5,549 nucleotides of DNA from Phycisphaerales bacterium UBA4658 (GCA_002405485.1 DHLW01000199.1:5438-10986), one strand, 5' to 3'. Numbered from the stretch's first letter, positions 1-5,371 are shown. A program made the numbers and translations. Notes: generated by a model not told the origin, from the sequence alone.

Positions 1-150
1 CTGAGCCATCAGGGGCCGATCCACGACCCGGGCAGAGGTGCCGGAGCCGGAGCACCCGGAGAGCGGGAGTGCCGCGGCCATCGCCGCGACGGCAACGAGC
101 GGTCGAACTACGGAAACGAACGGCGAGCGCGGTGCGCGGACGCTGGTCAT
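1..150 (-). CDS. Putative lipoprotein, N-terminal 50 residues (runs off left edge)
   Basis: The reverse strand is open from an ATG at 150 to the window edge, giving 50 codons. The protein begins with a basic segment (MTSVRAPRSPF), then a hydrophobic stretch at about residues 16-30, then a lipobox L-S-G-C with the candidate lipidated cysteine at residue 33. A Ser/Gly-rich linker follows (CSGSGTSAR), as is usual after a lipidated cysteine. An AGGGA sequence ends 7 nt before the ATG and supports this start. The third codon positions are GC-rich like the other genes here. The mature domain lies outside the window, so function cannot be assigned. By the general rule for lipoproteins it should be exported by Sec and anchored in the inner or outer membrane. 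Its start faces the second lipoprotein gene across a 193-bp divergent region. Confidence 0.6.
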   Translation of the reverse strand, partial: MTSVRAPRSPFVSVVRPLVAVAAMAAALPLSGCSGSGTSARVVDRPLMAQ

Positions 151-167
151 CGCATCATCCCTGATAA

Positions 168-188
168 GGCCCGCAATGGGTGCGGGCC
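168..188. promoter_or_regulatory. Perfect hairpin in the leader of the left-edge lipoprotein gene
   Basis: An 8-bp perfect inverted repeat (GGCCCGCA at 168-175, TGCGGGCC at 181-188) flanks a 5-nt loop. It lies 17 bp upstream of the leftward lipoprotein ATG at 150, so it would sit in that gene's 5' leader if transcription starts further upstream. A weak -10-like TATCCT (reverse strand, 233 to 228) is present, but I see no good -35 for it. The hairpin could affect translation or mRNA stability, or the palindrome could be a DNA operator. No T-run follows it on either strand, so a terminator is unlikely. Confidence 0.35.
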
Positions 189-194
189 GATGGT

Positions 195-212
195 GTCCGG
201 TGAGGTCCGGTG
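195..212. repeat. 8-bp direct repeat with 10-bp period in the divergent promoter region
   Basis: GTCCGGTG occurs at 195-202 and again at 205-212, so the start-to-start distance is 10 bp, about one helical turn. It lies between the two divergent lipoprotein starts (150 leftward, 344 rightward). That arrangement suits a regulator binding one DNA face, but no known motif was recognised. Nothing else convincing was seen between 213 and 330. Confidence 0.4.
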
Positions 213-330
213 TCTCCGACAAGGGGCAGGATAGCCGAAATCGGTGGTGATCGGCCACGCTCAGCCGATCTTTGCAGAGATTCCACACCCGGGGCGGCGG
301 GATGCACCCACAGGCCGAGTTGTGTGTAGC

Positions 331-336
331 AGGAGG
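331..336 (+). promoter_or_regulatory. Ribosome binding site that sets the lipoprotein start at 344
   Basis: AGGAGG is a full-consensus Shine-Dalgarno sequence ending 7 nt before the ATG at 344. It decides this start over in-frame upstream codons (272 and 302), which would put 14-24 odd residues before the signal peptide. It is the strongest Shine-Dalgarno in the window. Confidence 0.8.
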
Positions 337-343
337 CGTGGCG

Positions 344-988
344 ATGAACCGCAGACAGCAGATCGGTGTGCGGATGTTTCGGCGGGGCAGGGTGGCGATG
401 GCGGCGTGCACGGCGCTGCTTGCCGCGTCAGCCGTTGGGCTGGCCGGATGTGGTTCGGAGGCCAAGCGGTTGGACGCGCTGGCGACGCAGGCCGCGACGA
501 ATCGCCAGCAGGCCGCGACCGCGCTGCGCAAGGCGTTCTACGCCAAGGAGATCACGGCACAGGGCGCGCTCGGGCTGGCGCACGAACGGGTGGAGAAGGC
601 GGGGGACGTCGCCTCGGTGGACCTGGCCGGCGCGGTGCTGGACATGCTGGACCAGATCGAGCCGGATGTGGAAAAGGCGGGGGTGAACGAGTTTTTCTGG
701 GTGCGTGTGGGGACGCTGGCGGGGAGTGCGGCGGCGGCGGCGAAGAAGAGTGGCGACCTCGCGCGAGCCAGGGGCGTGGTGCTGGCCGGGCCCATGCGGT
801 GGCAGAACGAGGCGTACTGGCGGCAGCATTCGGATCACGACCTGCTGGCGAGCGCGATCATGTTCGAGGCGGGCGAGGGCGAGGCGGCGGTGCGACGGCT
901 GCGCGAGCGGGCGGACCTGAGCGAGGATCAGCAGAAGGTGCTGGAACAGATGGAGAAAGACCTGCGGCGCGGGAAGGGTCGGGGGTGA
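344..988 (+). CDS. Putative helical lipoprotein, 214 aa, unknown function
   Basis: The predicted protein has an N-terminal lipoprotein signal: a basic n-region (residues 1-16, rich in Arg), a hydrophobic core (about 17-34) and lipobox L-A-G-C at 33-36, with Cys36 as the candidate lipid attachment site. The mature part is Ala/Glu/Arg/Lys-rich and looks mainly alpha-helical, with heptad-like stretches such as [20 protein letters not shown] early and [20 protein letters not shown] late, ending in a basic tail. The pattern could be TPR-like or coiled-coil, but no repeat consensus is clear and I do not recognise a family. The start is fixed by the AGGAGG at 331. The gene ends 46 bp from the convergent rpoN stop, and no clear terminator hairpin is visible in 989-1034. 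Third positions are strongly GC-biased, so coding is convincing; the role is unknown. Confidence 0.85.
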   Translation: MNRRQQIGVRMFRRGRVAMAACTALLAASAVGLAGCGSEAKRLDALATQAATNRQQAATALRKAFYAKEITAQGALGLAHERVEKAGDVASVDLAGAVLDMLDQIEPDVEKAGVNEFFWVRVGTLAGSAAAAAKKSGDLARARGVVLAGPMRWQNEAYWRQHSDHDLLASAIMFEAGEGEAAVRRLRERADLSEDQQKVLEQMEKDLRRGKGRG

Positions 989-1034
989 GGGGGCGGGTTG
1001 TGGGGGGCTGGACGGGTGCGGATCGCGGCAAGAC

Positions 1035-2723
1035 CTAGAACTTCTTGCGAAGCCGGGCGCTTGGGACGTTGAGCTGGTCGCGGTACTTGGCGACGGTCCG
1101 TCGGGCGATCTCGATGCCGCGCTTGCTCAGTTCGTCGGCGAGGGCGTCATCGGAGAGAGGGCTGGCCTTGTCCTCTGCATCGATGATGTCCTTGAGCGCG
1201 GCCTTGACGGCGTCCCAGGAGACGTTCTCGCCGCTCTCGGTCTGGGTGCCGCCGGTGAAGAACCCGCGGAGGGGAACGACGCCGCGGGGCGTGAGCAGGT
1301 GCTTGTCGCTGACGGCGCGGCTGACGGTGGCGACGTGGATGCCGAGCTGCTCGGCGACCTGGGTCATGGGGAGGGGCTTGAGTGCCTGCGGGCCGTAGTC
1401 GAAGTAGTCGCGCTGCGCGTCGACGACGACGTTGATGACTCGGAGCAGGGTTCGGCGTCGCTGCTCGACGGCGTCGATGAGCCACGCTGCGTTGGAGAGG
1501 TTCTTGCGGATGAACTCCTTGGTGGCCTTGGGCGATTCCTTCTCGCGGGCGAGCTTGGCGTACTCCTGGTTGATCCGCAGGTTGGGAAGCCGCGTGTCGT
1601 TGAGGTAGGCGATGTAGCGGTCCTGGTCGGGATCGTGCTCGACGATGGCGTCGGGGACGATCATGCCTGGGGACTCGCTGACGAGCTGCCGACCCGGGGC
1701 GAGGGTGAGCAGCTTCATGCGCTCCATGGCCTGCTTGACCTGGTCCAGACTCAGCCCGGATCGCTCGACGATGCGCGGGAGACGGTTCTGGGCCAGGTCC
1801 TCAAGATGATCGGCGATGAGCGTGCGGACGATGCGCCAGGAGTCGCGCTGGCTGGCGGGGGACTGGTCGCGGAGGGCGTCGGCCTGCAGGAGCAGGCACT
1901 CACGCGTGTCGCGGGCACCCACGCCGGGGGGATCCAGCAGGAGTTGCACGGCCTGCAGGGCCCGCTGCATGAGCTCGGGCGCAGGGCGGGACTGCCCCGG
2001 TCCGGGCGGCGGGAGGCGATCGATGATGGTCTCCAGGGGCGTGCGGAGATAGCCATCGCCCTCGATGTAGCTGATGATCGCCGATCCGGGTTCTCTGAGC
2101 ACGTCCTCGACGTCGGCCAGGGCCCATTGCTCCTGCAACTGTTCGACGAGCGACTCGGGCCTGGCGGCGGTCTGCGCCATGGCCTCGCTCTTGGCGTCGG
2201 GCTCGCCGTCGAGCCGCGCGAGGCGGCCGCGCTCAAGCAGGTCGAAGTCGGTGGAGCGTTCGGGCGGTCCGGACTCGGAGTATTCGTTGTCTCTGATGTC
2301 CGGGTTGTCTTCCTCGAAGCGGTCGAGGCGGTCGAAGTCCTCGGTTCCGTGCGCCTCGTCGACGGTCATCTCGCGCTCGTCGTCGCTGCGGGCTTCGGGC
2401 GCGGCGTCGGCACCTGCGCCGAGTTCGTCGTTGGGATCCTCGCCGTCGCCTTCGCCCTCGCCGCGGCTGGTCTCCGGGCCGTCCAGATCGTCGGCGGTGT
2501 CGCCAAGGGCGTCAGCGGAAAGGGCGTCGCTTGCCAGGCCATCGGTCTCGCCCTCTGGCCCGAGGTCATCGATCTCGAGGGTGACGTTGGACTCCAGTTC
2601 CTGGGCGATGCGCTCCTCAAGCTGCATGAGGGGCATCTGCAGGATCTCCATCGACTGGATCATCCGCGGGGCCAGCTTCATCTGCTGGCTGAGCTTCATG
2701 TGCTGTGAGGCGTCGAAGCGCAT
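1035..2723 (-). CDS. rpoN: RNA polymerase sigma-54 factor RpoN, 562 aa
   Basis: Sigma-54 directs RNA polymerase to -24/-12 promoters and needs an AAA+ enhancer-binding protein for open-complex formation. All family regions are visible. Region I is at residues 1-51, Gln/Leu/Met-rich, with the typical segment [21 protein letters not shown] long acidic region II spans about 52-188. The core-binding region spans about 189-400. The DNA-binding region has a helix-turn-helix at about 453-475 ([20 protein letters not shown]) and an essentially perfect RpoN box, [10 protein letters not shown], at 540-549. I chose the ATG at 2723 because MRFDASQ resembles the usual N-terminus. An in-frame GTG at 2819 would add 32 Pro-rich, unconserved residues. 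No good Shine-Dalgarno precedes either. At 562 aa it is longer than E. coli RpoN (477 aa), mostly through region II. It follows recR on the same strand after 165 bp, a gap wide enough for its own promoter. No enhancer-binding protein gene is in the window. Confidence 0.97.
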   Translation of the reverse strand: MRFDASQHMKLSQQMKLAPRMIQSMEILQMPLMQLEERIAQELESNVTLEIDDLGPEGETDGLASDALSADALGDTADDLDGPETSRGEGEGDGEDPNDELGAGADAAPEARSDDEREMTVDEAHGTEDFDRLDRFEEDNPDIRDNEYSESGPPERSTDFDLLERGRLARLDGEPDAKSEAMAQTAARPESLVEQLQEQWALADVEDVLREPGSAIISYIEGDGYLRTPLETIIDRLPPPGPGQSRPAPELMQRALQAVQLLLDPPGVGARDTRECLLLQADALRDQSPASQRDSWRIVRTLIADHLEDLAQNRLPRIVERSGLSLDQVKQAMERMKLLTLAPGRQLVSESPGMIVPDAIVEHDPDQDRYIAYLNDTRLPNLRINQEYAKLAREKESPKATKEFIRKNLSNAAWLIDAVEQRRRTLLRVINVVVDAQRDYFDYGPQALKPLPMTQVAEQLGIHVATVSRAVSDKHLLTPRGVVPLRGFFTGGTQTESGENVSWDAVKAALKDIIDAEDKASPLSDDALADELSKRGIEIARRTVAKYRDQLNVPSARLRKKF

Positions 2724-2750
2724 CGGGGTGGTCCGGTTGGAAGGAGTCGA

Positions 2751-2772
2751 GGGCGGGTCATGCGACCCGTCC
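2751..2772. repeat. Inverted repeat between recR and rpoN
   Basis: CGGGTC (2754-2759) and GACCCG (2764-2769) pair perfectly around a 4-nt loop. Two further G-C pairs (2751-2752 with 2771-2772) extend it across one G/T position. It lies 27 bp upstream of the rpoN ATG. It could be a hairpin in the rpoN leader, a weak terminator for recR, or a protein-binding palindrome. No T-run follows on the reverse strand, which argues against an intrinsic terminator. Confidence 0.4.
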
Positions 2773-2781
2773 GGCCAATTG

Positions 2782-2793
2782 TCGGCATGCCGA
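2782..2793. repeat. Perfect 12-bp palindrome, possible operator
   Basis: TCGGCATGCCGA is identical to its reverse complement. It is followed directly by a second short palindrome, GGCCC-G-GGGCC (2794-2804). Both lie 58-81 bp upstream of the rpoN start and just upstream, on the + strand, of the sigma-54 promoter at 2814. About one perfect 12-bp palindrome is expected by chance in a window this size, so only the position makes it notable. Confidence 0.3.
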
Positions 2794-2813
2794 GGCCCGG
2801 GGCCAAGTCCGTC

Positions 2814-2829
2814 TGGCACGGAGTTTGCG
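2814..2829 (+). promoter_or_regulatory. Sigma-54 (-24/-12) promoter facing away from rpoN, antisense to recR
   Basis: The + strand reads TGGCAC, five bases (GGAGT), then TTGC, with GG at 2815-2816 and GC at 2827-2828. The 12-bp GG-to-GC distance is the exact spacing required for sigma-54, and the wider match TGGCACG-N4-TTGC is close to consensus. Transcription would start near 2840 and run rightward, entering recR from its 3' end in antisense. No convincing + strand ORF follows. With ten fixed positions, chance gives about 0.01 such sites in this window on both strands (equal base use assumed). It might produce an antisense or small RNA, or act as an RpoN-holoenzyme binding site affecting the recR-rpoN read-through. 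The match is seen directly; activity is inferred. Confidence 0.6.
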
Positions 2830-2888
2830 AGAAATGAGCGTTGGCTGATTGATCCCGCGACGGGGGCAATGGGTGGGTGGCCTGACCG

Positions 2889-3605
2889 TCAGCCCATCGA
2901 GCGGCGTTCCTGAATGGCGTCGGCGAGCACGGCCTTGGAGGCGTATTCGAGCTGAGACCCGGTGGGAACGCCTCGTGCCAGACGAGTCAGCCGAACGCCC
3001 GCGGTGCGGAGCGCGTCGGCCAGGTACAGCCCGGTCCCGTCGCCCTCCAGGGTGGGATTCAGGGCGAGGATGACCTCGCGGACGGCGACACCTCCGGCGT
3101 TGGAGGCCGGGTGCTGGATGCGATGGAGCAGATCGTGGATCGTCAGGTCGCCGGCGCGGACGCCCTCGAGCGGGGCGATGCGGCCCATGAGCACGTGATA
3201 GATGCCCTTGTACGCCCCGGTCTGTTCCAACGCGATGAGGTCCTTGGGTTGCTCGACGACCATGACCTGGGAGCGGTCGCGACGATCGTCGGTGCAGACG
3301 CTGCACGAGCCCAGCGCAGGGTCGTCGGCGAGGTTGTAGCAGATGGTGCAGTGCCGCACACGCTGCTTGACGTCGGCGATGGCCCGGGCCAGGGCCAGGG
3401 CGTCGTTCTTGGCGGCCTTGAGCAGGTAGAACGCGAGGCGCTCGGCGGATCGACGGCCGATGCCCGGGAGCTTGGCGAGTTCATCGATCAGCCGGGTGAC
3501 GCTCTCGGGATAGGCCGAGGACGAGGGCCGGGCTTGGCCGGCCAGTGGCCCGGGTGCGGATGCGCCGGGATCGGAGGTGGGGGTGGAGTCGTCCGTGCTC
3601 GCCAT
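2889..3605 (-). CDS. recR: Recombination mediator protein RecR, 238 aa
   Basis: RecR works with RecO (and RecF) to load RecA on single-stranded DNA at gaps during recombinational repair. Domains are in family order. A helix-hairpin-helix is at about 36-62 (LPGIGRRSAERLAFYLL). A four-cysteine zinc finger has Cys86, Cys89, Cys101 and Cys104 (C-x2-C-x11-C-x2-C). A Toprim domain starts at VMVVEQPKD (114-122, Glu118) and includes ILALNPTLEGDGTG (179-192). A C-terminal segment ARGVPTGSQLEYA is at 210-222. Usual RecR is about 200 aa. This one carries roughly 33 extra N-terminal residues rich in Ser, Pro, Ala and Thr, probably disordered. The ATG at 3605 is the closest in-frame start; no Shine-Dalgarno is evident. 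The gene is divergent from the phosphatase gene (40 bp apart) and precedes rpoN on the same strand. Confidence 0.97.
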   Translation of the reverse strand: MASTDDSTPTSDPGASAPGPLAGQARPSSSAYPESVTRLIDELAKLPGIGRRSAERLAFYLLKAAKNDALALARAIADVKQRVRHCTICYNLADDPALGSCSVCTDDRRDRSQVMVVEQPKDLIALEQTGAYKGIYHVLMGRIAPLEGVRAGDLTIHDLLHRIQHPASNAGGVAVREVILALNPTLEGDGTGLYLADALRTAGVRLTRLARGVPTGSQLEYASKAVLADAIQERRSMG

Positions 3606-3635
3606 TGCAAGATGGTACGGGCCAGGGCATAGGAT
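3605..3635 (+). promoter_or_regulatory. Weak candidate promoter for the phosphatase gene
   Basis: A -35-like TTGCAA (3605-3610) and a -10-like TAGGAT (3630-3635) each match sigma-70 consensus at 4 of 6 positions, with a long 19-bp spacer. They lie in the 40-bp gap between recR and the phosphatase gene. A start near 3642 would leave almost no leader, so the mRNA could be nearly leaderless; the only Shine-Dalgarno-like sequence is AGGA at 3631, 11 nt from the ATG. Evidence is weak. Confidence 0.2.
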
Positions 3636-3645
3636 CATCGCACGC

Positions 3646-4296
3646 ATGAACCCGCAAAGACCATCGAAGGTTCGCAAGGTGATCACCGCGGTGACGATCG
3701 CCGCGTCACTGGCGCTTGGGGGCGTCGGGTACGCGCAGTGGGTGCACCCGAACCTGTTTCCGAAGAACTTCGGCGTGGTCGCCGAGGGCAAGCTGTACCG
3801 CTCGGGCAACCTGACGGCGATGGCGACGCGGTCGGTGATTCGCGAGCATGGAATCAAGACGATCGTGGATCTGGGCGCGTACGACACGCGGCCGGAGCTG
3901 GAGATCGAGGCCCAGAAGGTCGCCGACGAGATGGGCGTGGAGCGGCGCGTGTTCCGATTGTCCGGCGATGGCACGGGCAACCCCAACGCGTACGTCGAGG
4001 CCCTGCGGATCATCACCGATCCGAGCAAGCATCCGGTGCTGGTGCACTGTGCGGCGGGTTCGGAGCGCACTGGCGTGTGCATCATGCTGTACCGCGAGCT
4101 TGTCGAGAACAAGCCGACGGGCTCGACGATGCACGAGACGCTCACGTTCGGGCATGATCCGGACAAGAATCAGAAGATGGCGCCGTACCTCGCCCAGTGG
4201 CGCGAGTCGATCGCTCAGGCGTTCCGGAATGGGAAGTCGATCGAGGGGCAGCCGGCGGCGGAAATCGTGAGTCCGGCGAAGAGCGCGGGGAAGTAA
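3646..4296 (+). CDS. Membrane-anchored or exported dual-specificity-type protein phosphatase, 216 aa
   Basis: The protein carries the cysteine phosphatase signature H-C-A-A-G-S-E-R-T-G at 134-143 (nucleophile Cys135, phosphate-binding Arg141, HC-x5-R-T). Upstream is the segment FGVVAEGKLYRSGNL (42-56) followed by EHGIKTIVDLG (67-77), typical of bacterial dual-specificity/Tyr phosphatases of the SIW14-like type. Asp108 in SGDGTGNP is a candidate general acid. A basic N-terminus and a hydrophobic stretch (about 11-30) ending GYA-Q suggest a signal peptide or membrane anchor, so the catalytic domain probably faces the periplasm. The ATG at 3646 is chosen because the signal segment follows directly. 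An in-frame codon at 3577 would overlap recR. The substrate (phosphoprotein, phosphoinositide-like or nucleotide phosphate) cannot be read from the sequence. It is divergent from recR and convergent with the methyltransferase gene. Confidence 0.9.
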   Translation: MNPQRPSKVRKVITAVTIAASLALGGVGYAQWVHPNLFPKNFGVVAEGKLYRSGNLTAMATRSVIREHGIKTIVDLGAYDTRPELEIEAQKVADEMGVERRVFRLSGDGTGNPNAYVEALRIITDPSKHPVLVHCAAGSERTGVCIMLYRELVENKPTGSTMHETLTFGHDPDKNQKMAPYLAQWRESIAQAFRNGKSIEGQPAAEIVSPAKSAGK

Positions 4297-4308
4297 GTCC
4301 AGAATCAG

Positions 4309-4325
4309 CCCACACGGAGTGTGGG
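4309..4325. terminator. Hairpin between convergent genes, possible two-way terminator
   Basis: CCCACAC (4309-4315) pairs perfectly with GTGTGGG (4319-4325) around a GGA loop. It lies in the 47-bp gap between the phosphatase stop (4296) and the methyltransferase stop (4344 on the reverse strand), so it is placed to end both transcripts. There is no T-run on either side. The overlapping palindrome GGGTACCC (4325-4332) offers an alternative structure. It is called from position and stem strength only. Confidence 0.45.
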
Positions 4326-4343
4326 GGTACCCAAGACCGCCGA

Positions 4344-5078
4344 TCAGGTGCGCTCGAAGATGCCGCGGAGGCGGCGTTGGGGGGGGTGGGCCGGGTGCTC
4401 ATCGTCGAGGAAGTCGTCCATCGCGCGGCAGGGTTTGAGCCCGGCGGACTCAAAGACGCCTTGCATTTCTGACGGGCAGAGGGGCCATGGGGGGCCGGTG
4501 CGCTCGTCGAGCATGTCTGTGCCATCGCGCCCGCGGGCGACGGCGACCAGCACGCCGCGGGGGCCGACCATCGAAGCCACGGCCGCCGCCGCCTGCTCAC
4601 GCAGAGCGGGATGCATGGATTGCAGGGTGTACACCTCGGCGACCAGTTCAAAGCGGTGGCGGAAGCGCGAGGGCAGTGCGAGCAGGTCGGCGACGCAGAA
4701 CGCCGACGAGTGGGCGGGGAAGCGGCGGCGTGCCCATTCGATGGCGGTGGGCGAGACGTCGAACCCGATGGCGTCGTACCCGCGGTTGATGAGTTCGATC
4801 ACGTCATCACCAAGGCCGCAGCCGACGACCACGGCACGGCTGCCCGGACGCACGCGCGCGGGGGCCTCGGCGTTCAGCCATGAGACGAGCGCGGGGTTGG
4901 CCTTGCCGTCGGCCCAGCGGATGCAGGAAATGTCGCCGCCGGCGGAGCGATAGACCATGTCGTGCCAGGCGGGGCAGCCGGGGGTGATGGGCTGAGTGCT
5001 GTGTGGAGCACCCGGCGGATCGAGCAGGGCTGTTGGAGCGACGAGCGAGAACGCGGAGTCTGACTGGGAACCGTCCAT
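4344..5078 (-). CDS. Class I SAM-dependent methyltransferase, TPMT-like, 244 aa
   Basis: The protein has a Rossmann-type methyltransferase core. Motif I is AVVVGCGLGDD (about 82-91). The next strand carries the ribose-contacting acidic residue in GFDVSPTAIEWA (Asp107). Motif III is CVADLLALP with Asp131. The motif IV region is LVAEVYTLQSMH (about 145-156). Upstream, spaced residues W38, Y43, W55, G58, NP61-62 and WL67-68 recall the W-x-Y-x-G...W-x-x-G-x-x-NPALV-x-WL pattern of thiopurine methyltransferase-like enzymes, which often act on small thiol or chalcogen compounds. The actual substrate is unknown. The first 37 residues are Pro/Ser-rich and probably disordered. The ATG at 5078 is preceded by GGAAAGGA ending 10 nt away. 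An in-frame TTG at 5120 is less likely. The gene is convergent with the phosphatase gene and appears to be transcribed alone from the right. Confidence 0.9.
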   Translation of the reverse strand: MDGSQSDSAFSLVAPTALLDPPGAPHSTQPITPGCPAWHDMVYRSAGGDISCIRWADGKANPALVSWLNAEAPARVRPGSRAVVVGCGLGDDVIELINRGYDAIGFDVSPTAIEWARRRFPAHSSAFCVADLLALPSRFRHRFELVAEVYTLQSMHPALREQAAAAVASMVGPRGVLVAVARGRDGTDMLDERTGPPWPLCPSEMQGVFESAGLKPCRAMDDFLDDEHPAHPPQRRLRGIFERT

Positions 5079-5102
5079 AGCACGGCCGTCCTTTCCAAGC
5101 CG

Positions 5103-5135
5103 GGGCTCTGAGCGTTGCAACGCGACGCCGAGCCC
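5103..5135 (-). promoter_or_regulatory. Nested hairpin just upstream of the methyltransferase ribosome binding site
   Basis: GGGCTC (5103-5108) and GAGCCC (5130-5135) form an outer 6-bp stem. Inside is a perfect 12-bp palindrome, GCGTTGCAACGC (5112-5123), able to fold as a 4-bp stem with a TGCA loop. In the leftward mRNA this structure would sit about 10 nt before the GGAAAGGA Shine-Dalgarno of the methyltransferase. It could act at the RNA level, or the palindrome could be a repressor operator. No known riboswitch was recognised. Confidence 0.35.
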
Positions 5136-5139
5136 AGAC

Positions 5140-5168
5140 CCAATGCGATCGGATCATCCAATGATCGC
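5140..5168. repeat. Cluster of overlapping inverted and direct repeats in the methyltransferase leader
   Basis: GATCAT (5152-5157) and ATGATC (5161-5166) form one hairpin with a CCA loop. GCGATC (5145-5150) and GATCGC (5163-5168) form a competing pairing that shares the right arm. CCAATG is directly repeated at 5140-5145 and 5158-5163. The cluster lies 62-90 bp upstream of the methyltransferase start and inside its probable leader. No specific regulator is suggested. Confidence 0.3.
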
Positions 5169-5222
5169 GACCAAGACCGGCACACACCGACGAACCGACC
5201 CACCCACCGGAAGAGGACTGTC

Positions 5223-5342
5223 ATGCCGTGCGGCGTATGCCGACGGCGGAAGGTCTCGCGTTTCGCGCGTTCGGACTGGGGAAGTATAACACAAGACGGG
5301 ACTTTGCGAGATATCGGGCGGCGGGAAGGGGCAGTTGGGTGA
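5223..5342 (+). CDS. Possible 39-residue small protein with a CxxC motif
   Basis: A short ORF begins ATG at 5223 with a plausible GAAGAGGA Shine-Dalgarno ending 5 nt before it. The product starts MPCGVCRRRKVSRFAR: a C-G-V-C pair followed by a basic run, which in small proteins can mean metal or nucleic-acid binding. Against it, the third-position GC bias holds only for about the first 20 codons, and the second half overlaps the opposing -10 element at 5283. It also lies opposite the probable methyltransferase leader. A chance ORF is more likely than a gene, and no family was recognised. Confidence 0.2.
   Translation: MPCGVCRRRKVSRFARSDWGSITQDGTLRDIGRREGAVG
5283..5291 (-). promoter_or_regulatory. 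Extended -10 promoter for the methyltransferase gene
   Basis: On the reverse strand 5291 to 5283 reads TGTTATACT, that is TG-N followed by TATACT (5 of 6 matches to TATAAT). This is an extended -10 element, which can work without a good -35; none is seen at 16-18 bp. In such GC-rich DNA an AT-rich match like this stands out. Transcription would start near 5276 and give the methyltransferase mRNA a leader of about 200 nt. The forward strand of the same site reads TATAAC, but with no -35 or TG extension. Confidence 0.45.
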
Positions 5343-5367
5343 GATTTGGAGGTTTGTGGGCAGTTGG
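5329..5367. repeat. 10-bp direct repeat GGGCAGTTGG, 29 bp apart
   Basis: GGGCAGTTGG occurs at 5329-5338 and 5358-5367. A partial third copy, GGGCAG, is at 5417-5422, 59 bp further on. The repeat lies upstream of the extended -10 promoter of the methyltransferase gene, so activator binding is possible, but no known motif fits. Confidence 0.3.
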
Positions 5368-5371
5368 AATG

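Noticed and set aside
253..275. GGCCACG...TTTGCA as a sigma-54 promoter for the lipoprotein gene
   Set aside because: Spacing between GG and GC is about 20 bp, far from the strict 12.
989..1034. Terminator between the convergent lipoprotein and rpoN genes
   Set aside because: The 46-bp gap is G-rich but I find no stem with a usable loop or T-run.
1299..2708. 469-codon open frame on the + strand opposite rpoN
   Set aside because: Antisense shadow of the GC-biased rpoN gene. Its protein is low-complexity Val/Gly/Leu-rich with no motif, while the reverse strand encodes an unmistakable sigma-54.
2724..2819. Upstream extension of RpoN to a GTG start
   Set aside because: The 32 extra residues are Pro/Asp-rich, unlike any sigma-54 N-terminus, and cover the palindromes and the -24/-12 site.
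3607..3624. Sigma-54-like elements (TGGC...TTGC, reverse strand) over the recR start
   Set aside because: The GG-to-GC distance is 15 bp instead of the required 12, and the TTGC touches the recR ATG.
3606..4166. Upstream extension of recR through the phosphatase region
   Set aside because: The added frame is antisense to the phosphatase gene, whose catalytic motif and codon bias show it is the coding strand.
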